Shown here: piece by piece, positions 8,817-19,915 of the stretch
How the letters are laid out: each line of letters opens with the position of its first letter
How positions within the stretch are numbered: position 1 is the first letter of the stretch
NCBI RefSeq assembly: GCF_018130145.1
Contig: NZ_JAFCMB010000023.1
Span: 22,879-86,878 of the forward strand
Direction: 5' to 3'
Source: Bradyrhizobium sp. AUGA SZCCT0176
GTDB taxonomy: Bacteria; Pseudomonadota; Alphaproteobacteria; Rhizobiales; Xanthobacteraceae
Length of the DNA: 64,000 bases
Notes under the pieces: model-generated
Databases searched by the model: none
What the model was told of the DNA's origin: nothing
Seen by the model: only the letters and a program-made list of their open reading frames with translations
Position numbers and translations under genes: made by a program

Positions 8817-8945
8817 ATAATTAATCTGCCGCGGCATCGGTCCCTGTTTACTTCGCCAATCCGGACTGCATAGTCTGTTCACGAAAATAAGGCTGTCGGC
8901 CAACGATGCCGGCAGCGACAAATAAAACATCGAGGGAGGACAATC

Positions 8946-9953
8946 ATGAAGCGCAGAGATTTTCTCGGAGCTGGAGCCGCGACGTTTGCGTTGGCTGCGA
9001 CGGGCGGCATCGGCGGTGCGGGACGCGCGTTCGCCCAGACCAAGATGGTCATCAGAGCATCGGACGTTCATCCGCTCGGCTACCCGACGGTCGAGGCCGT
9101 GGTGCGCATGGGCAAGAAGCTGGAAACCGCCACCGACGGCCGCCTTACCATTCAGATGTTCCCGTCGATGCAGCTTGGCGGCGAAAAGGAGATGATCGAG
9201 CAGGCCCAGCTCGGCGCGCTGCAGATGGCCCGGATTTCCGTCGGCGCCGTCGGCCCTGTCGTGGACGACGTCAACGTCTTCAACATGCCGTTCGTCTTCC
9301 GCGATTCCAAGCATATGGAAGCGGTGATCGATGGCGAGATCGGCGACGAGCTGCTGGCGAAGATTTCGGCGAATGAGAAGACCAATCTGATTGCACTGTG
9401 CTGGATGAATGCGGGTTCGCGCAACATCTACAACAGCAAGCGGCCGATCAAGACGATGGCGGATTTGAAGGGCCTCAAGGTCCGCATGATGGGCAACCCG
9501 CTGTTCGTCGATACGATGAACGCGCTTGGCGGCAACGGCGTCGCCCTGGGCTTCGACCAGGTCTTCAGTTCGATGCAGACCGGCGTCATCGACGGCGCGG
9601 AGAACAACCCGCCCTCCTTCATCGCCCAGAACCACAATCAGGTGGCCAAATACTTCACCATGACCGAGCATCTGATCATTCCCGAACTGCTCGTGTTCTC
9701 GAAGATCTCGTGGCAGAAACTGACGCCGGCGGATCAGGCGTTGATCAAGAAACTGTCGAAGGAATGTCAGGCCGAACAGCGCGTGCTGTGGCACGAGGCG
9801 GAGAAAGTCGCGATCGACAAGATGAAGGCCGCCGGCACCGAGATGATCATGGACGTCGACAAGAAACCCTGGCGCGAGGCGGTCAAGCCGGTGTGGGACA
9901 AATACGGCGCCAAATATGCCGAGATGGTCAAGCGCATCGACGCCGTGAAGTAG
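8946..9953 (+). CDS. TRAP transporter solute-binding protein (DctP family)
   Basis: A 335-residue periplasmic receptor with a twin-arginine-like signal (MKRRDFLGAG, processing near AFA-QTK). The N-terminal domain pattern includes RLTIQMFPSMQLGGEKEMIEQAQLG. The substrate-binding region is SKRPIKTMADLKGLKVRMM, with the conserved arginine. A strong Shine-Dalgarno GGGAGGA precedes the ATG at 8946. It is the first gene of dctP-dctQ-dctM. It is only distantly similar to the DctP at 3905-4924, so the two systems probably take different acids. Its position right after the nitrile hydratase genes suggests, without proof, that it imports a related substrate. Confidence 0.93.
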   Translation: MKRRDFLGAGAATFALAATGGIGGAGRAFAQTKMVIRASDVHPLGYPTVEAVVRMGKKLETATDGRLTIQMFPSMQLGGEKEMIEQAQLGALQMARISVGAVGPVVDDVNVFNMPFVFRDSKHMEAVIDGEIGDELLAKISANEKTNLIALCWMNAGSRNIYNSKRPIKTMADLKGLKVRMMGNPLFVDTMNALGGNGVALGFDQVFSSMQTGVIDGAENNPPSFIAQNHNQVAKYFTMTEHLIIPELLVFSKISWQKLTPADQALIKKLSKECQAEQRVLWHEAEKVAIDKMKAAGTEMIMDVDKKPWREAVKPVWDKYGAKYAEMVKRIDAVK

Positions 9954-9962
9954 GCCCGGCGG

Positions 9963-10505
9963 ATGAGTACGCAGACTGGAGTGGCCGGCGATCCCGGAGC
10001 CGGACTGTTCCGCAGTGCCATGAACGCAGTCTACTGGACCGGCGCCGTGATCGCGTGTGCGGCGCTCGTCCTGGTCTCGGCGATCATTCCCTGGGCGGTT
10101 TACACCCGCTACGTTCTCAACAGCGCCTCGTCCTGGCCTGAGCCGCTGGCCGTCTTGCTGACGGTTGGCATCACCTTCATCGGCGCCGCGAATTGCTATC
10201 GCCAGCGCATCCACATGAACATGACCGTGGGCACCGATCTTCTGCCCCCTCGCCTGCGCGGGGCAGCAGCCGTGATCAGCGAACTGCTGATGGGGGCCGT
10301 GGCGGTTTTCATGATGGTGTGGGGCATGAAGCTCGCTCTGGCGACTTGGGGAAATTCAGTCGATGAGTTTCCCTGGCTTTCCGTCGGCATCACTTACCTG
10401 CCGATCCCGATCAGCGGCGCGATGATGCTGCTGTTCGTGATCGAACGGCTGACCATCGGGCCTCCGCCGTCAAGCGGCGGCGATCCCCACGTCCCTATCG
10501 AATAA
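9963..10505 (+). CDS. TRAP transporter small permease (DctQ)
   Basis: A 180-residue integral membrane protein with four predicted helices. It has the SWPEPLAVLLTVGITFIGAA region and the RIHMNMTV segment typical of DctQ subunits. The gene begins 9 bases after the dctP stop and ends 26 bases before dctM, so the three form an operon. DctQ binds DctM in the inner membrane and is needed for docking of the periplasmic receptor. Confidence 0.92.
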   Translation: MSTQTGVAGDPGAGLFRSAMNAVYWTGAVIACAALVLVSAIIPWAVYTRYVLNSASSWPEPLAVLLTVGITFIGAANCYRQRIHMNMTVGTDLLPPRLRGAAAVISELLMGAVAVFMMVWGMKLALATWGNSVDEFPWLSVGITYLPIPISGAMMLLFVIERLTIGPPPSSGGDPHVPIE

Positions 10506-10531
10506 CGTTTCTCTTCCAGCACGGACGTCCG

Positions 10532-11824
10532 ATGGATATCGCAGTTCTCCTTCTCAGCATGTGTGTGTTCTTCGCCATCGGCATGCCGATCGCCTATGCC
10601 ATGGCGCTGTCCGCGCTGGTCGGCGCGCTGTGGATCGACCTTCCGGTCGCCGCGATCATGCAGCAACTGTCTAGCGGTGTCGGCAAGGTGTCGATGCTGA
10701 CCATTCCGTTTTTTGTCCTGGCCGGCGCGATCATGGCCGAGGGCGGCATGGCGCGACGGTTGGTAGACTTTGCCGCCGTCATCGTCGGCTTCACGCGCAT
10801 TCGCGGCGGACTGTCCCAAGTCAACATTCTTGCAACGACGATCATGAGCGGCATCTCCGGTTCTTCCGTCGCCGATACGTCCGCGATCGGCTCGGTCATG
10901 ATCCCGCAGATGGCCAAAAAGGGCTACCCGCGCGTCTTCGCAACGAACGTCACCATCAGCGCCTCGCTGCAGGCCATCGTCGTGCCGCCGAGCCACAACG
11001 CCGTGATCTATTCGCTGGCGACCGGCGGGGTCGTCTCGATCACGAGCCTGTTCCTGGCGGGAATCCTGCCCGGCTTGCTGCTGGGCTTTTCGCTGATGCT
11101 GTTGTGCTTGTTCTACGCCTATCGCGACAAGCATCCGAAGGGCGAGCCGGTGCCGATCCGACAGGCCGCCAAAATGCTGGTCGAAGCCCTCTGGGGCATC
11201 GTGACGCTTGTGATCGTGCTCGGCGGCATCCTCACGGGCGTCTTTACGCCGATCGAGGCCGGCGCCGTGGCCTGCGTCTGGGCTTTCTTCGTCACCATGT
11301 TCATCTACCGCGACTACAAATGGTCGGAACTGCCGCAGCTGGCCTACCGGACGCTGCAGACCGTGGCCATGGTGCTGACGCTGGTCGCCACCGCATCCTG
11401 CTTCGGCTACATCGCCGCCGTGATGCAGATGCCCGCCAAGATGACGGAATTCTTCGTCGCCATTTCAGCCAACAAATACGTGCTGCTGATGTGGCTCAAC
11501 ATCATGCTGCTGGTGCTGGGCACGGCGCTCGATCTCGCGCCGCTGTTGCTGATCTGCACGCCGATCCTGCTGCCGGTGGTCAAGAGCTTCGGCATCGATC
11601 CCGTGCATTTCGGCATCGTCATGCTGCTCAATCTGGGCATCGGCCTGTTGACGCCGCCGGTGGGTACAACGTTGTTCGTCGGTTGCGCGATCGGCAAGGT
11701 GTCCGTGGACGACATCATGCGCGAAATCTGGCCGTTCTACTACGTTATGTTCGCGGTGCTGATGATCGTGACCTACATCCCCGCCGTGTCGCTGTGGTTG
11801 CCGCACTCGTTCGGATTTCACTAG
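10532..11824 (+). CDS. TRAP transporter large permease (DctM)
   Basis: A 430-residue inner-membrane protein of the DctM family with about twelve hydrophobic segments, carrying the actual ion-coupled transport path. Family landmarks include the GGLSQVNILATTIMSGISGS region, VVPPSHNAVIYSLATG, and the C-terminal LNLGIGLLTPPVGTTLFVG. It completes the second TRAP operon. The stop at 11824 is followed directly by a dispersed repeat that also abuts the convergent queC gene. Confidence 0.94.
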   Translation: MDIAVLLLSMCVFFAIGMPIAYAMALSALVGALWIDLPVAAIMQQLSSGVGKVSMLTIPFFVLAGAIMAEGGMARRLVDFAAVIVGFTRIRGGLSQVNILATTIMSGISGSSVADTSAIGSVMIPQMAKKGYPRVFATNVTISASLQAIVVPPSHNAVIYSLATGGVVSITSLFLAGILPGLLLGFSLMLLCLFYAYRDKHPKGEPVPIRQAAKMLVEALWGIVTLVIVLGGILTGVFTPIEAGAVACVWAFFVTMFIYRDYKWSELPQLAYRTLQTVAMVLTLVATASCFGYIAAVMQMPAKMTEFFVAISANKYVLLMWLNIMLLVLGTALDLAPLLLICTPILLPVVKSFGIDPVHFGIVMLLNLGIGLLTPPVGTTLFVGCAIGKVSVDDIMREIWPFYYVMFAVLMIVTYIPAVSLWLPHSFGFH

Positions 11825-11827
11825 CTA

Positions 11828-11898
11828 AAGCGTTTTCGAGCGAAAGCTTGATCCGGGGTGGACACCGGTTCGCGTTAAGAAAATGCGTCAAGACAAAT
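11828..11898. repeat. Dispersed intergenic repeat, copy 1 of 4
   Basis: The element begins AAGCGTTTTCGAGCGAA, passes through TTGATCCGGGGTGGA and GGTTCGCG, and ends AAATGCGTCAAGACAAA. The outer ends are imperfect inverted complements, so it can form a hairpin. It fills the gap between the convergent dctM and queC genes. Three further copies are seen at 27368-27451, 34732-34786 and 37690-37777. Confidence 0.75.
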
Positions 11899-11900
11899 AA

Positions 11901-12611
11901 CTAGGTAGCCGCATATTCGCGCCAGCCCTTGGCGCGTAAGGCGCAGGCCGGGCATTCGCCGCAGCCATAGCCCCAATCGTGCTGGTCGCCCCGCTCGCCG
12001 AGATAACAGGTGTGGGAATGTTCGCGGATCAGGTCGACCAGCCCTGCCCCGCCGAGATCATGTGCAAGCTTCCAAGTCGAGGCCTTGTCCAGCCACATCA
12101 GCGGTGTGTGCAGTTCGAATTGTCTGGCCATGCCAAGATTGAGCGCGGATTGCAGCGCCTTGATGGTCTCGTCACGGCAATCCGGATAGCCGGAATAATC
12201 CGTCTCGCACATGCCGCCGATGATGTGGCGGATGCCGCGCCGGTACGCCAGCGCCGCGGCAAACGTCAAAAACACCAGATTGCGGCCGGGCACGAACGTA
12301 TTGGGCAGCCCGTCCTCGCCCATCGCGATGGCGACATCGCGCGTCAACGCGGTGTCGGAAATCTCCGCCAGCGTCGGAATCTCCAGCGTATGGCTCTCCC
12401 CGAGCCTCGCGGCCCAATCCGGCTGCAATGATTTGATGCCCGATAGCAGACGATCCCGGCACCCAAGCTCAATTGCGTGGCGCTGGCCGTAGCTGAATCC
12501 CAGCATTTCCACGCGCGCGAAGCGCTGCAGGGCCCAGGCCAGGCAGGTGGTGGAATCCTGTCCGCCGGAAAACAGCACCAGCGCGGTTTCGGATTGGAAC
12601 GGATCGATCAT
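11901..12611 (-). CDS. queC: 7-cyano-7-deazaguanine synthase
   Basis: A 236-residue QueC enzyme that makes preQ0 from 7-carboxy-7-deazaguanine, ammonia and ATP in queuosine biosynthesis. The ATP pyrophosphatase loop SGGQDS is at residues 15-20. The zinc site is C-terminal, with cysteines in the segment CYLGERGDQHDWGYGCGEC and the following PAC. Length is normal. No preQ1 riboswitch is evident upstream in the short divergent gap with mazG. Confidence 0.96.
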   Translation of the reverse strand: MIDPFQSETALVLFSGGQDSTTCLAWALQRFARVEMLGFSYGQRHAIELGCRDRLLSGIKSLQPDWAARLGESHTLEIPTLAEISDTALTRDVAIAMGEDGLPNTFVPGRNLVFLTFAAALAYRRGIRHIIGGMCETDYSGYPDCRDETIKALQSALNLGMARQFELHTPLMWLDKASTWKLAHDLGGAGLVDLIREHSHTCYLGERGDQHDWGYGCGECPACALRAKGWREYAAT

Positions 12612-12746
12612 GGGGCCCCATTACCATTCCCGGGCGCGCAGGCCAATCGGTGGAAATCAATCCGGTTTCGGCGCGTTCCGCTGGGATCGGTTCGCCGCTT
12701 GCGGCATAAAGCCAATGTCTGTCCTCTCCCCGGCGTCGGTAAACCC

Positions 12747-13595
12747 ATGACCCCTTCCCGCGATATTTCCCGGCTGCTCGAAATCATGGCGGCGCTGCGC
12801 ACGCCGGTCACCGGTTGCCCGTGGGATCTCGAACAGAATTTTGCGACGATTGCGCCCTACACCATCGAAGAGGCCCATGAGGTCGTCGACGCCATCACCC
12901 GCGGCGATCTCGATGATCTCCGCGAGGAACTCGGCGATCTCCTGCTGCAGGTCGTCTATCATGCGCGTATGGCCGAAGAACAGAACGCCTTTGCTTTTGG
13001 CGACGTCGTCGAGGCGATCACGAAAAAGATGATCCGGCGGCACCCGCACGTCTTCGCCGACAAGGACGGCAACATCCAGCCGGCCGGCGTCAAGAGCGCC
13101 TGGGAGCGCATCAAGGCCGAGGAGAAGGCCGAACGTGCCGCGCGCCGGCCGCCGGAGCCGGCCGGACCCAAATCGTTGCTATCGAGCGTCAAGGCCGGTC
13201 AGCCCGCGCTGACGCGCGCGATGGAATTGCAGCGCAAGGCCTCGACCGTCGGCTTCGACTGGAACGATCCTCGGGCCGTGCTGCATAAAATCCGCGAAGA
13301 GGCCGACGAGATCGAGGCCGCGCTCGACAAGGGCGATACCGAGGAGCTCGCAAGCGAAACCGGCGACCTCCTGTTCGCCCTGGTCAATCTGGCGCGGCAG
13401 GTCGGCGCCGATCCCGAAGCCGCGCTGCGCGGCACCAACGCGAAATTCGAGCGCCGCTTTGCCTACATCGAGCGCGCGTTGACGGCCAAGGGCCGCTCGC
13501 TCGATAACGCCTCGCTCGCCGAGATGGACGCATTGTGGAATGAGGCCAAGGGCGAGGAGCGGCCGGCGGAGCCGACAACGGTAGCGAAGGCTTGA
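12747..13595 (+). CDS. mazG: Nucleoside triphosphate pyrophosphohydrolase
   Basis: A 282-residue MazG protein that cleaves NTPs and dNTPs to monophosphates and pyrophosphate. It has two MazG domains with the metal-binding EExxE...ExxD pattern: EEAHEVVDAI with LREELGDLLLQ in the first half, and EEADEIEAAL with ASETGDLLFAL in the second. Start at the ATG at 12747 (MTPSRDISRLLEIMAALR). It is divergent from queC. Confidence 0.95.
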   Translation: MTPSRDISRLLEIMAALRTPVTGCPWDLEQNFATIAPYTIEEAHEVVDAITRGDLDDLREELGDLLLQVVYHARMAEEQNAFAFGDVVEAITKKMIRRHPHVFADKDGNIQPAGVKSAWERIKAEEKAERAARRPPEPAGPKSLLSSVKAGQPALTRAMELQRKASTVGFDWNDPRAVLHKIREEADEIEAALDKGDTEELASETGDLLFALVNLARQVGADPEAALRGTNAKFERRFAYIERALTAKGRSLDNASLAEMDALWNEAKGEERPAEPTTVAKA

Positions 13596-13648
13596 ACCTG
13601 CATCAGCTGGCCGATACCGTCCCGCGATATTGTCTCAATTGAGGGGCC

Positions 13649-14121
13649 ATGCCTTTGACCGGTTTGGTGAGCCAACTGCTTCCTTTCGTGGCGGCCGCCA
13701 GCCTTGGCCTTCTCGCTGGTGCATTGCTGGCCGAAGACCGGCTGCTGCTGCCTTACTGGCGCACGCTGTCTGCGGACACGTTCTACGCGCTACATCCAAG
13801 CTATGGGCCGCGCCTGTACCGCTTCTTTGCGCCGCTGACAACGGCTGCGCCAATGGCCGCTGTGCTGGCTGCGATACAGATCGTGCTGCAATCCGAGGGG
13901 TTTGGGCCGCGCACCACCGCGGCGATCACCGCAGCCGTTCTGGCGTGGAGTCTGGTCGCGATCTATTTGGTTTATTTCAGGTCGGCGAACGATGCCTTTG
14001 CACGGCACGCGGTGTCGCCTGAGGATTTGCCGGCCGTACTGGCGCGCTGGGCCGGCTGGCATCGGGCGCGTGTGCTGATCTGCCTGGCAGCGTTCGCCCT
14101 GTCGCTTGTTGCCCTCGCGGC

Positions 14122-14125
<4 letters not shown>
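13649..14125 (+). CDS. Small membrane protein, DUF1772-like
   Basis: A 158-residue protein with four hydrophobic segments (about residues 10-30, 60-82, 90-110 and 138-157). Between helices 3 and 4 comes YLVYFRSANDAF, resembling the DUF1772 / anthrone-oxygenase-like family of small bacterial membrane proteins. Function unknown. The gene is convergent with hflX and the two overlap by four bases at their 3' ends. Confidence 0.65.
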
Positions 14126-15498
<1,373 letters not shown>

Positions 15499-15509
15499 TC
15501 AGGTCACTC

Positions 15510-15758
15510 TCAAGCCGGAGCATCCTCACCGCCTTCGAACAACTGGATCGGAGCGCCCGGCATGATGGTCGAGATCGCGTGCTTGTATACAAGCTGCGAG
15601 TGACCGTCGCGCCGAAGCAGCAGGCAGAAATTGTCGAACCAGGTGACAATCCCCTGCAGCTTTACTCCGTTGACCAGAAAGATCGTTAGTGGCGTTTTGG
15701 TTTTGCGAACGTGATTTAGGAAGGTGTCTTGTAGGTTTTGTGCGCGGTCTGCCGCCAT
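15510..15758 (-). CDS. hfq: RNA chaperone Hfq
   Basis: An 82-residue Hfq that forms a hexameric ring and pairs small RNAs with mRNAs. The Sm1 region is NLQDTFLNHVRKTKTPLTIF and the Sm2 motif YKHAIST is intact. The short acidic tail GGEDAPA is normal for alphaproteobacteria. It lies between ntrX and hflX. The 274-base upstream gap suggests its own promoter in addition to read-through from the ntr operon. Confidence 0.98.
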   Translation of the reverse strand: MAADRAQNLQDTFLNHVRKTKTPLTIFLVNGVKLQGIVTWFDNFCLLLRRDGHSQLVYKHAISTIMPGAPIQLFEGGEDAPA

Positions 15759-16032
15759 TGTTTTTGTCCCGCCGTCTTGTGCTTCTTTTTATTTAACCGG
15801 TTGTTGCTCTCTCACGGAGCCTGCCCCGGTCGCCGGCTTCCCCTGAGATCCCCCTCTGGTCGGCTCGGCGGAATGATTAGAAGGCAGGCGCGCTTTTTAG
15901 GCAAGCCAGTTCGCGCGTCACCCCCGCGGAACCCAGTGACCATTCTCCGTAAAACTCCGGAAAGAGACGAATATTCTCAAGCAAGTGCATGGATCGGCGC
16001 GGCCGCCGGCCGGATGCCGATCGGCATAAACT

Positions 16033-17403
16033 TCAACCAACCCCGAGCGCTTTGAGCTTGCGATGCAGGGCCGAGCGCTCCATGCCGACGAATTCCGCTG
16101 TGCGAGAGATGTTGCCCGAGAACCGGCTGATCTGGGCAATCAGATAATCGCGCTCGAACACTTCGCGCGCTTCGCGCAGCGGCAAGCCCATGATGTGCTC
16201 GCCATTGTTGCTGGTCGGCATGGCCGGCACCATCGAGCCGACGTCCTGCGGCAGCATGTCGGCAGTGACGATCGCTTCCGGCCCGCCGCCGGCCAGAATC
16301 ATCACCCGCTCGACGTTGTTGCGGAGCTGGCGGACGTTGCCGGGCCAGACATGCGACTGCAATACCGCCATCGCATCCTGGCCAATCTGGCGTTTCGGCA
16401 AGCCGGTCGCGATCGAAATCTGATCCATGAAGTAGTCGATCAGTTCGGGAATATCTTCGCGGCGTTCCGACAGCGGGGGCACCCGGATCGGCACCACCGA
16501 TAGCCGGTGATAAAGGTCCTCGCGGAATCGCCCTTCGGCGATCTCCTCTTCCAGATTGCGCGCGGTCGAGGAGACGATGCGGACGTCGACATGGACCTTG
16601 GCGGTGCCGCCCGAACGCTGGAAGGTCTGATCGACCAGCACGCGCAGGATCTTGTTCTGGGTTTCGCGCGGCATGTCGGCGATTTCGTCGATGAACAGCG
16701 TGCCGCCATGAGCCTCTTCGAGCGCGCCAGCCTTGCGCGCCTGTTCGCCATTGGTCTGCTCAACCCCGAACATTTCGACTTCCATCCGCTCCGGCGTGAT
16801 CGCCGCTGCGTTGATGACGACGAACGGCCCTTCGGCGCGGCTCGAGGCGTGATGCAGTGTCCGCGCCGCCAGCTCCTTGCCTGAACCAGGAGGGCCGACG
16901 ATCAGGATGCGGCTGTTGGCCTTGGCGGCCCGGTCGACGGTCTGGCGCAGCTGGTTCATGCAGGCCGAGCGCCCGGTCAGAACGCTAGCAGCCGGAGCCA
17001 GTTGCTTGAGTTCTTTTACCTCGCGCTTGAGGCGCGAGGTTTCCAGCGCCCGCGTCGCCACCAGGATCAGGCGGTCCGATTTGAAGGGCTTTTCGATGAA
17101 GTCATAGGCGCCGCGCTTGATGGCGGCGACCGCGGTCTCGATGTTGCCGTGGCCGGAGATCATCACCACCGGCACGTCGGCGTGATCCTTCTTGATTTGC
17201 TCGAGCAATTGCAGGCCGTCGAGCTTGGAGCCCTGCAGCCAGATGTCGAGAAACACCAGGTGGGGGCGGCGGTTGGCGATCTCGGCAAGCGCCGAATCGC
17301 TGTCACGCGCGGTCCGGGTGCTGAAACCCTCATCGTCCAGAATGCCCGCAACAAGGTCCCGGATATCTGCTTCGTCGTCGACAATCAGAATGTCACTGGC
17401 CAT
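16033..17403 (-). CDS. ntrX: Response regulator NtrX
   Basis: A 456-residue regulator of the NtrYX pair. The receiver domain has the phosphoacceptor Asp53 (VFLDIWLQG). The AAA+ domain carries Walker A GPPGSGKE (170-177) and FIDEIADMP, and a Fis-type helix-turn-helix ends the protein (ISRTAEFVGMERSALHRKL). The sigma-54 contact loop is not GAFTGA: after MFG (211-213) comes VEQTNGEQARKAGALEE. The paralogous NtrC in this window keeps GAFTGA. NtrX may therefore control sigma-70 promoters or contact the polymerase differently. It follows ntrY by 17 bases. Confidence 0.96.
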   Translation of the reverse strand: MASDILIVDDEADIRDLVAGILDDEGFSTRTARDSDSALAEIANRRPHLVFLDIWLQGSKLDGLQLLEQIKKDHADVPVVMISGHGNIETAVAAIKRGAYDFIEKPFKSDRLILVATRALETSRLKREVKELKQLAPAASVLTGRSACMNQLRQTVDRAAKANSRILIVGPPGSGKELAARTLHHASSRAEGPFVVINAAAITPERMEVEMFGVEQTNGEQARKAGALEEAHGGTLFIDEIADMPRETQNKILRVLVDQTFQRSGGTAKVHVDVRIVSSTARNLEEEIAEGRFREDLYHRLSVVPIRVPPLSERREDIPELIDYFMDQISIATGLPKRQIGQDAMAVLQSHVWPGNVRQLRNNVERVMILAGGGPEAIVTADMLPQDVGSMVPAMPTSNNGEHIMGLPLREAREVFERDYLIAQISRFSGNISRTAEFVGMERSALHRKLKALGVG

Positions 17404-17420
17404 GGGTTACACCTGTCTTG

Positions 17421-19769
17421 TCAGTTGCCTGTTGCGGCTTTGATTTTCGGTTCATCATTAGTCGCGTTTGCCGCCTCATTGGTTTCGGAAGCCGGCGCTT
17501 TTGTTTCGTCGCCCTGCCCTTTTACGGCCGCGGCCGGTTCTTTCGATTCGGCCTTCGGCGCCTGGCCGGAGACGGCAAAGCGGAGCCGCATCCAGGCCCC
17601 GCGCTGCCCCGGCCGAAAGTCAGACGCATCCTTGAGCTCGATGCGGCCGCCATGGTCCTCCAGCACCCGCCCGACGATCGCGAGCCCAAGGCCGGTGCCC
17701 TTCTGCCGCGTCGTCACGTAAGGCTCTAGCAGGCGCGAACGCGCGGTCTTCGGCAGGCCGATACCGTTGTCTATCACGTCGATCACGATGTCGTCGTTCT
17801 CTTGCGCGGCGACGACATCGATACGACCCTTGCCAAGCTCGTCCGGCGGAACCTGCTCGATTGCTTCGGTCGCGTTCTTGATGATGTTGGTCAAAGCCTG
17901 CGAAATCAGCCGGCGGTCGAACTGCGCCCGGATCGGGTCTTGCTTGATTTCGGTCTCGATATCGAGGTCGGGATGCCCGACCTTCATCAGGAATACCGCC
18001 TGCCGTACGGTATCGGCGACGTCCTCGCCTTCCATTACCGGCTTCGGCATCCGCGCAAAGCGGGAGAACTCGTCGACCATCCGCCTGATGTCGTCGACCT
18101 GGCGCACGATGGTGTCGGTGCATTGCTCGAAGATGCCCTTGTCCTCGATAATGACCTTGCCGAACTTGCGTCGGATACGTTCGGCCGAAAGCTGGATCGG
18201 CGTCAGCGGATTCTTGATTTCGTGGGCGATGCGGCGCGCCACGTCGCCCCAGGCCGAGGTGCGCTGCGCGGAAACCAGATCCGTGATGTCATCGAGCGTG
18301 ATGATGTAACTGTCGCGCGATTGCCCGGTCTGTTCGGCGCTGACGCGGACCGACAGATTACTCTCATGGCCGTCGCGGGTGATGGTGATCTGGCCCTGCA
18401 CCAGCTTCTGCGTACCCTCGCGCGCGGTTTTCATCATGTCGTCGAGTTCGGGCAGCACGTCCGACAGCGGATGATCGAGCGTTTCTGATTCCACATGACC
18501 GATGAGTTTTTCCGCCGAACGGTTCAGGATACCGACGCTGCCGGAGGCATCGACGCCGATGATGCCCGCGCTGGCCGAGGACAGCACCGCTTCGATGAAA
18601 CGGCGGCGGCTGTCGATCAGGTCGCTGGCGCTGACCAGTTCGTCGCGCTGGGTGCGCAGTTCCTGGGTCATCTTGTTGAAGGTCTCGCCCAATTGGGCCA
18701 GATCGCCTTCCGATTTATGGACGGGTACCTGGACATGCAGATCGCCGGTGGAGACGATGTTGGCGGCGCTCATCAAATTACGGATCGGCGCCACCAGCCA
18801 GTTGGCAAAGTTCAACCCGATCAGCACTGACGCCATCAGGATCGTAAGCGCGATCACTGCGAACATCAGCGCGAAAGCGACCTGAATGCCGAGCCGGCGT
18901 GCTTCGATCTGGGCATATTCGGCGACGCTGGCCTGGGTCTGCCGCAACTGGCCAACCACCCGTGCATCGAGCAGGCGCGCGACGTAGAGAAAGGTATCGT
19001 CGAAGGCCCGCAGGCGGACCACCGCTGCGACGTAATTCTCCTCCGGGAAAACCGAAATCTCGGGTTTGTCCTCGCCGACATTGTCGAGCAATTCCTTTGG
19101 CGGCGTCGCAAAGGCTTGCCTGATGCCGGTTTGCGCAGACACCACGACGTTGCCTTCCTTGTCGAGCAGCATCGTGCCCGGCAAGTTGCGCTTGGAGGCA
19201 CTCGCCGTCAGCAATTCCAGAAACGTACGCCGGTCCTGGACGAACAACGGCCACGCGTTGGCGATATCATTGGCCATGCCCAGGATGTCGCCATTGATGA
19301 GCTGCGCGTGCTCGTACGTGTAGGCCCGCGCGATGATCAGCGAATTCTGGATCACCTCCCGCGTCGGGCCCGAGAATAGCCGGTCGAGGCCGCGATCGAT
19401 GGTGATGTTGGCCACGATCGCCACCAGCACCGCCGGCAGCACGGCAATCACCGAGAAAAGACCCACGATCTGGACGTGCAGCCTTGCCGCCGCCTTGCCA
19501 CGGCGCCGCGCCTGCACCACCAGCCAGACTTCGCGGATGATGATGGCAACCAGCAGCAGGATGGTCGCGGCATTGATCAACAGGAAGGAGTAGACGACGT
19601 TGCGCGAAGGTTCGATCGGCGTCAGGCCGCTGAGCACGACAAAGGTCAGGAACGCCGACAGCAGCGCGATCCCGACGGCAAACGGCGCCACCCATTTCCG
19701 CAGGATTCCTCCTGTGGATTGGGCAAGCGACGGGTCAAACGTAGGCGCCGAGGTCTCTGCGGTGGTCAT
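17421..19769 (-). CDS. ntrY: Membrane sensor histidine kinase NtrY
   Basis: A 782-residue sensor kinase of the NtrYX system. Two or three N-terminal membrane segments lead to a periplasmic sensor region, another membrane segment near residues 290-315, then HAMP, PAS and kinase domains. The phosphoacceptor histidine is H516 in RRIAHEIKNPLTP. The ATP-binding boxes include NIIKNATEAI, DNGIGLP and GTGLGLAIV. A low-complexity Ala/Lys/Glu tail of about 40 residues follows. It sits between ntrC and ntrX. Confidence 0.96.
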   Translation of the reverse strand: MTTAETSAPTFDPSLAQSTGGILRKWVAPFAVGIALLSAFLTFVVLSGLTPIEPSRNVVYSFLLINAATILLLVAIIIREVWLVVQARRRGKAAARLHVQIVGLFSVIAVLPAVLVAIVANITIDRGLDRLFSGPTREVIQNSLIIARAYTYEHAQLINGDILGMANDIANAWPLFVQDRRTFLELLTASASKRNLPGTMLLDKEGNVVVSAQTGIRQAFATPPKELLDNVGEDKPEISVFPEENYVAAVVRLRAFDDTFLYVARLLDARVVGQLRQTQASVAEYAQIEARRLGIQVAFALMFAVIALTILMASVLIGLNFANWLVAPIRNLMSAANIVSTGDLHVQVPVHKSEGDLAQLGETFNKMTQELRTQRDELVSASDLIDSRRRFIEAVLSSASAGIIGVDASGSVGILNRSAEKLIGHVESETLDHPLSDVLPELDDMMKTAREGTQKLVQGQITITRDGHESNLSVRVSAEQTGQSRDSYIITLDDITDLVSAQRTSAWGDVARRIAHEIKNPLTPIQLSAERIRRKFGKVIIEDKGIFEQCTDTIVRQVDDIRRMVDEFSRFARMPKPVMEGEDVADTVRQAVFLMKVGHPDLDIETEIKQDPIRAQFDRRLISQALTNIIKNATEAIEQVPPDELGKGRIDVVAAQENDDIVIDVIDNGIGLPKTARSRLLEPYVTTRQKGTGLGLAIVGRVLEDHGGRIELKDASDFRPGQRGAWMRLRFAVSGQAPKAESKEPAAAVKGQGDETKAPASETNEAANATNDEPKIKAATGN

Positions 19770-19915
19770 TCCGGCAATCGGTGAGCTGAAAGGCTTTGTG
19801 TCCGCCTGCCGCGGACTGATGCATTCATATCACAATGTTGCCAAATTGCGACAATTCCGCGGCGCACCCCGCCGCGAAAGCGTTCGATACCAGGATTTCG
19901 ACGAGATCTAACCAG

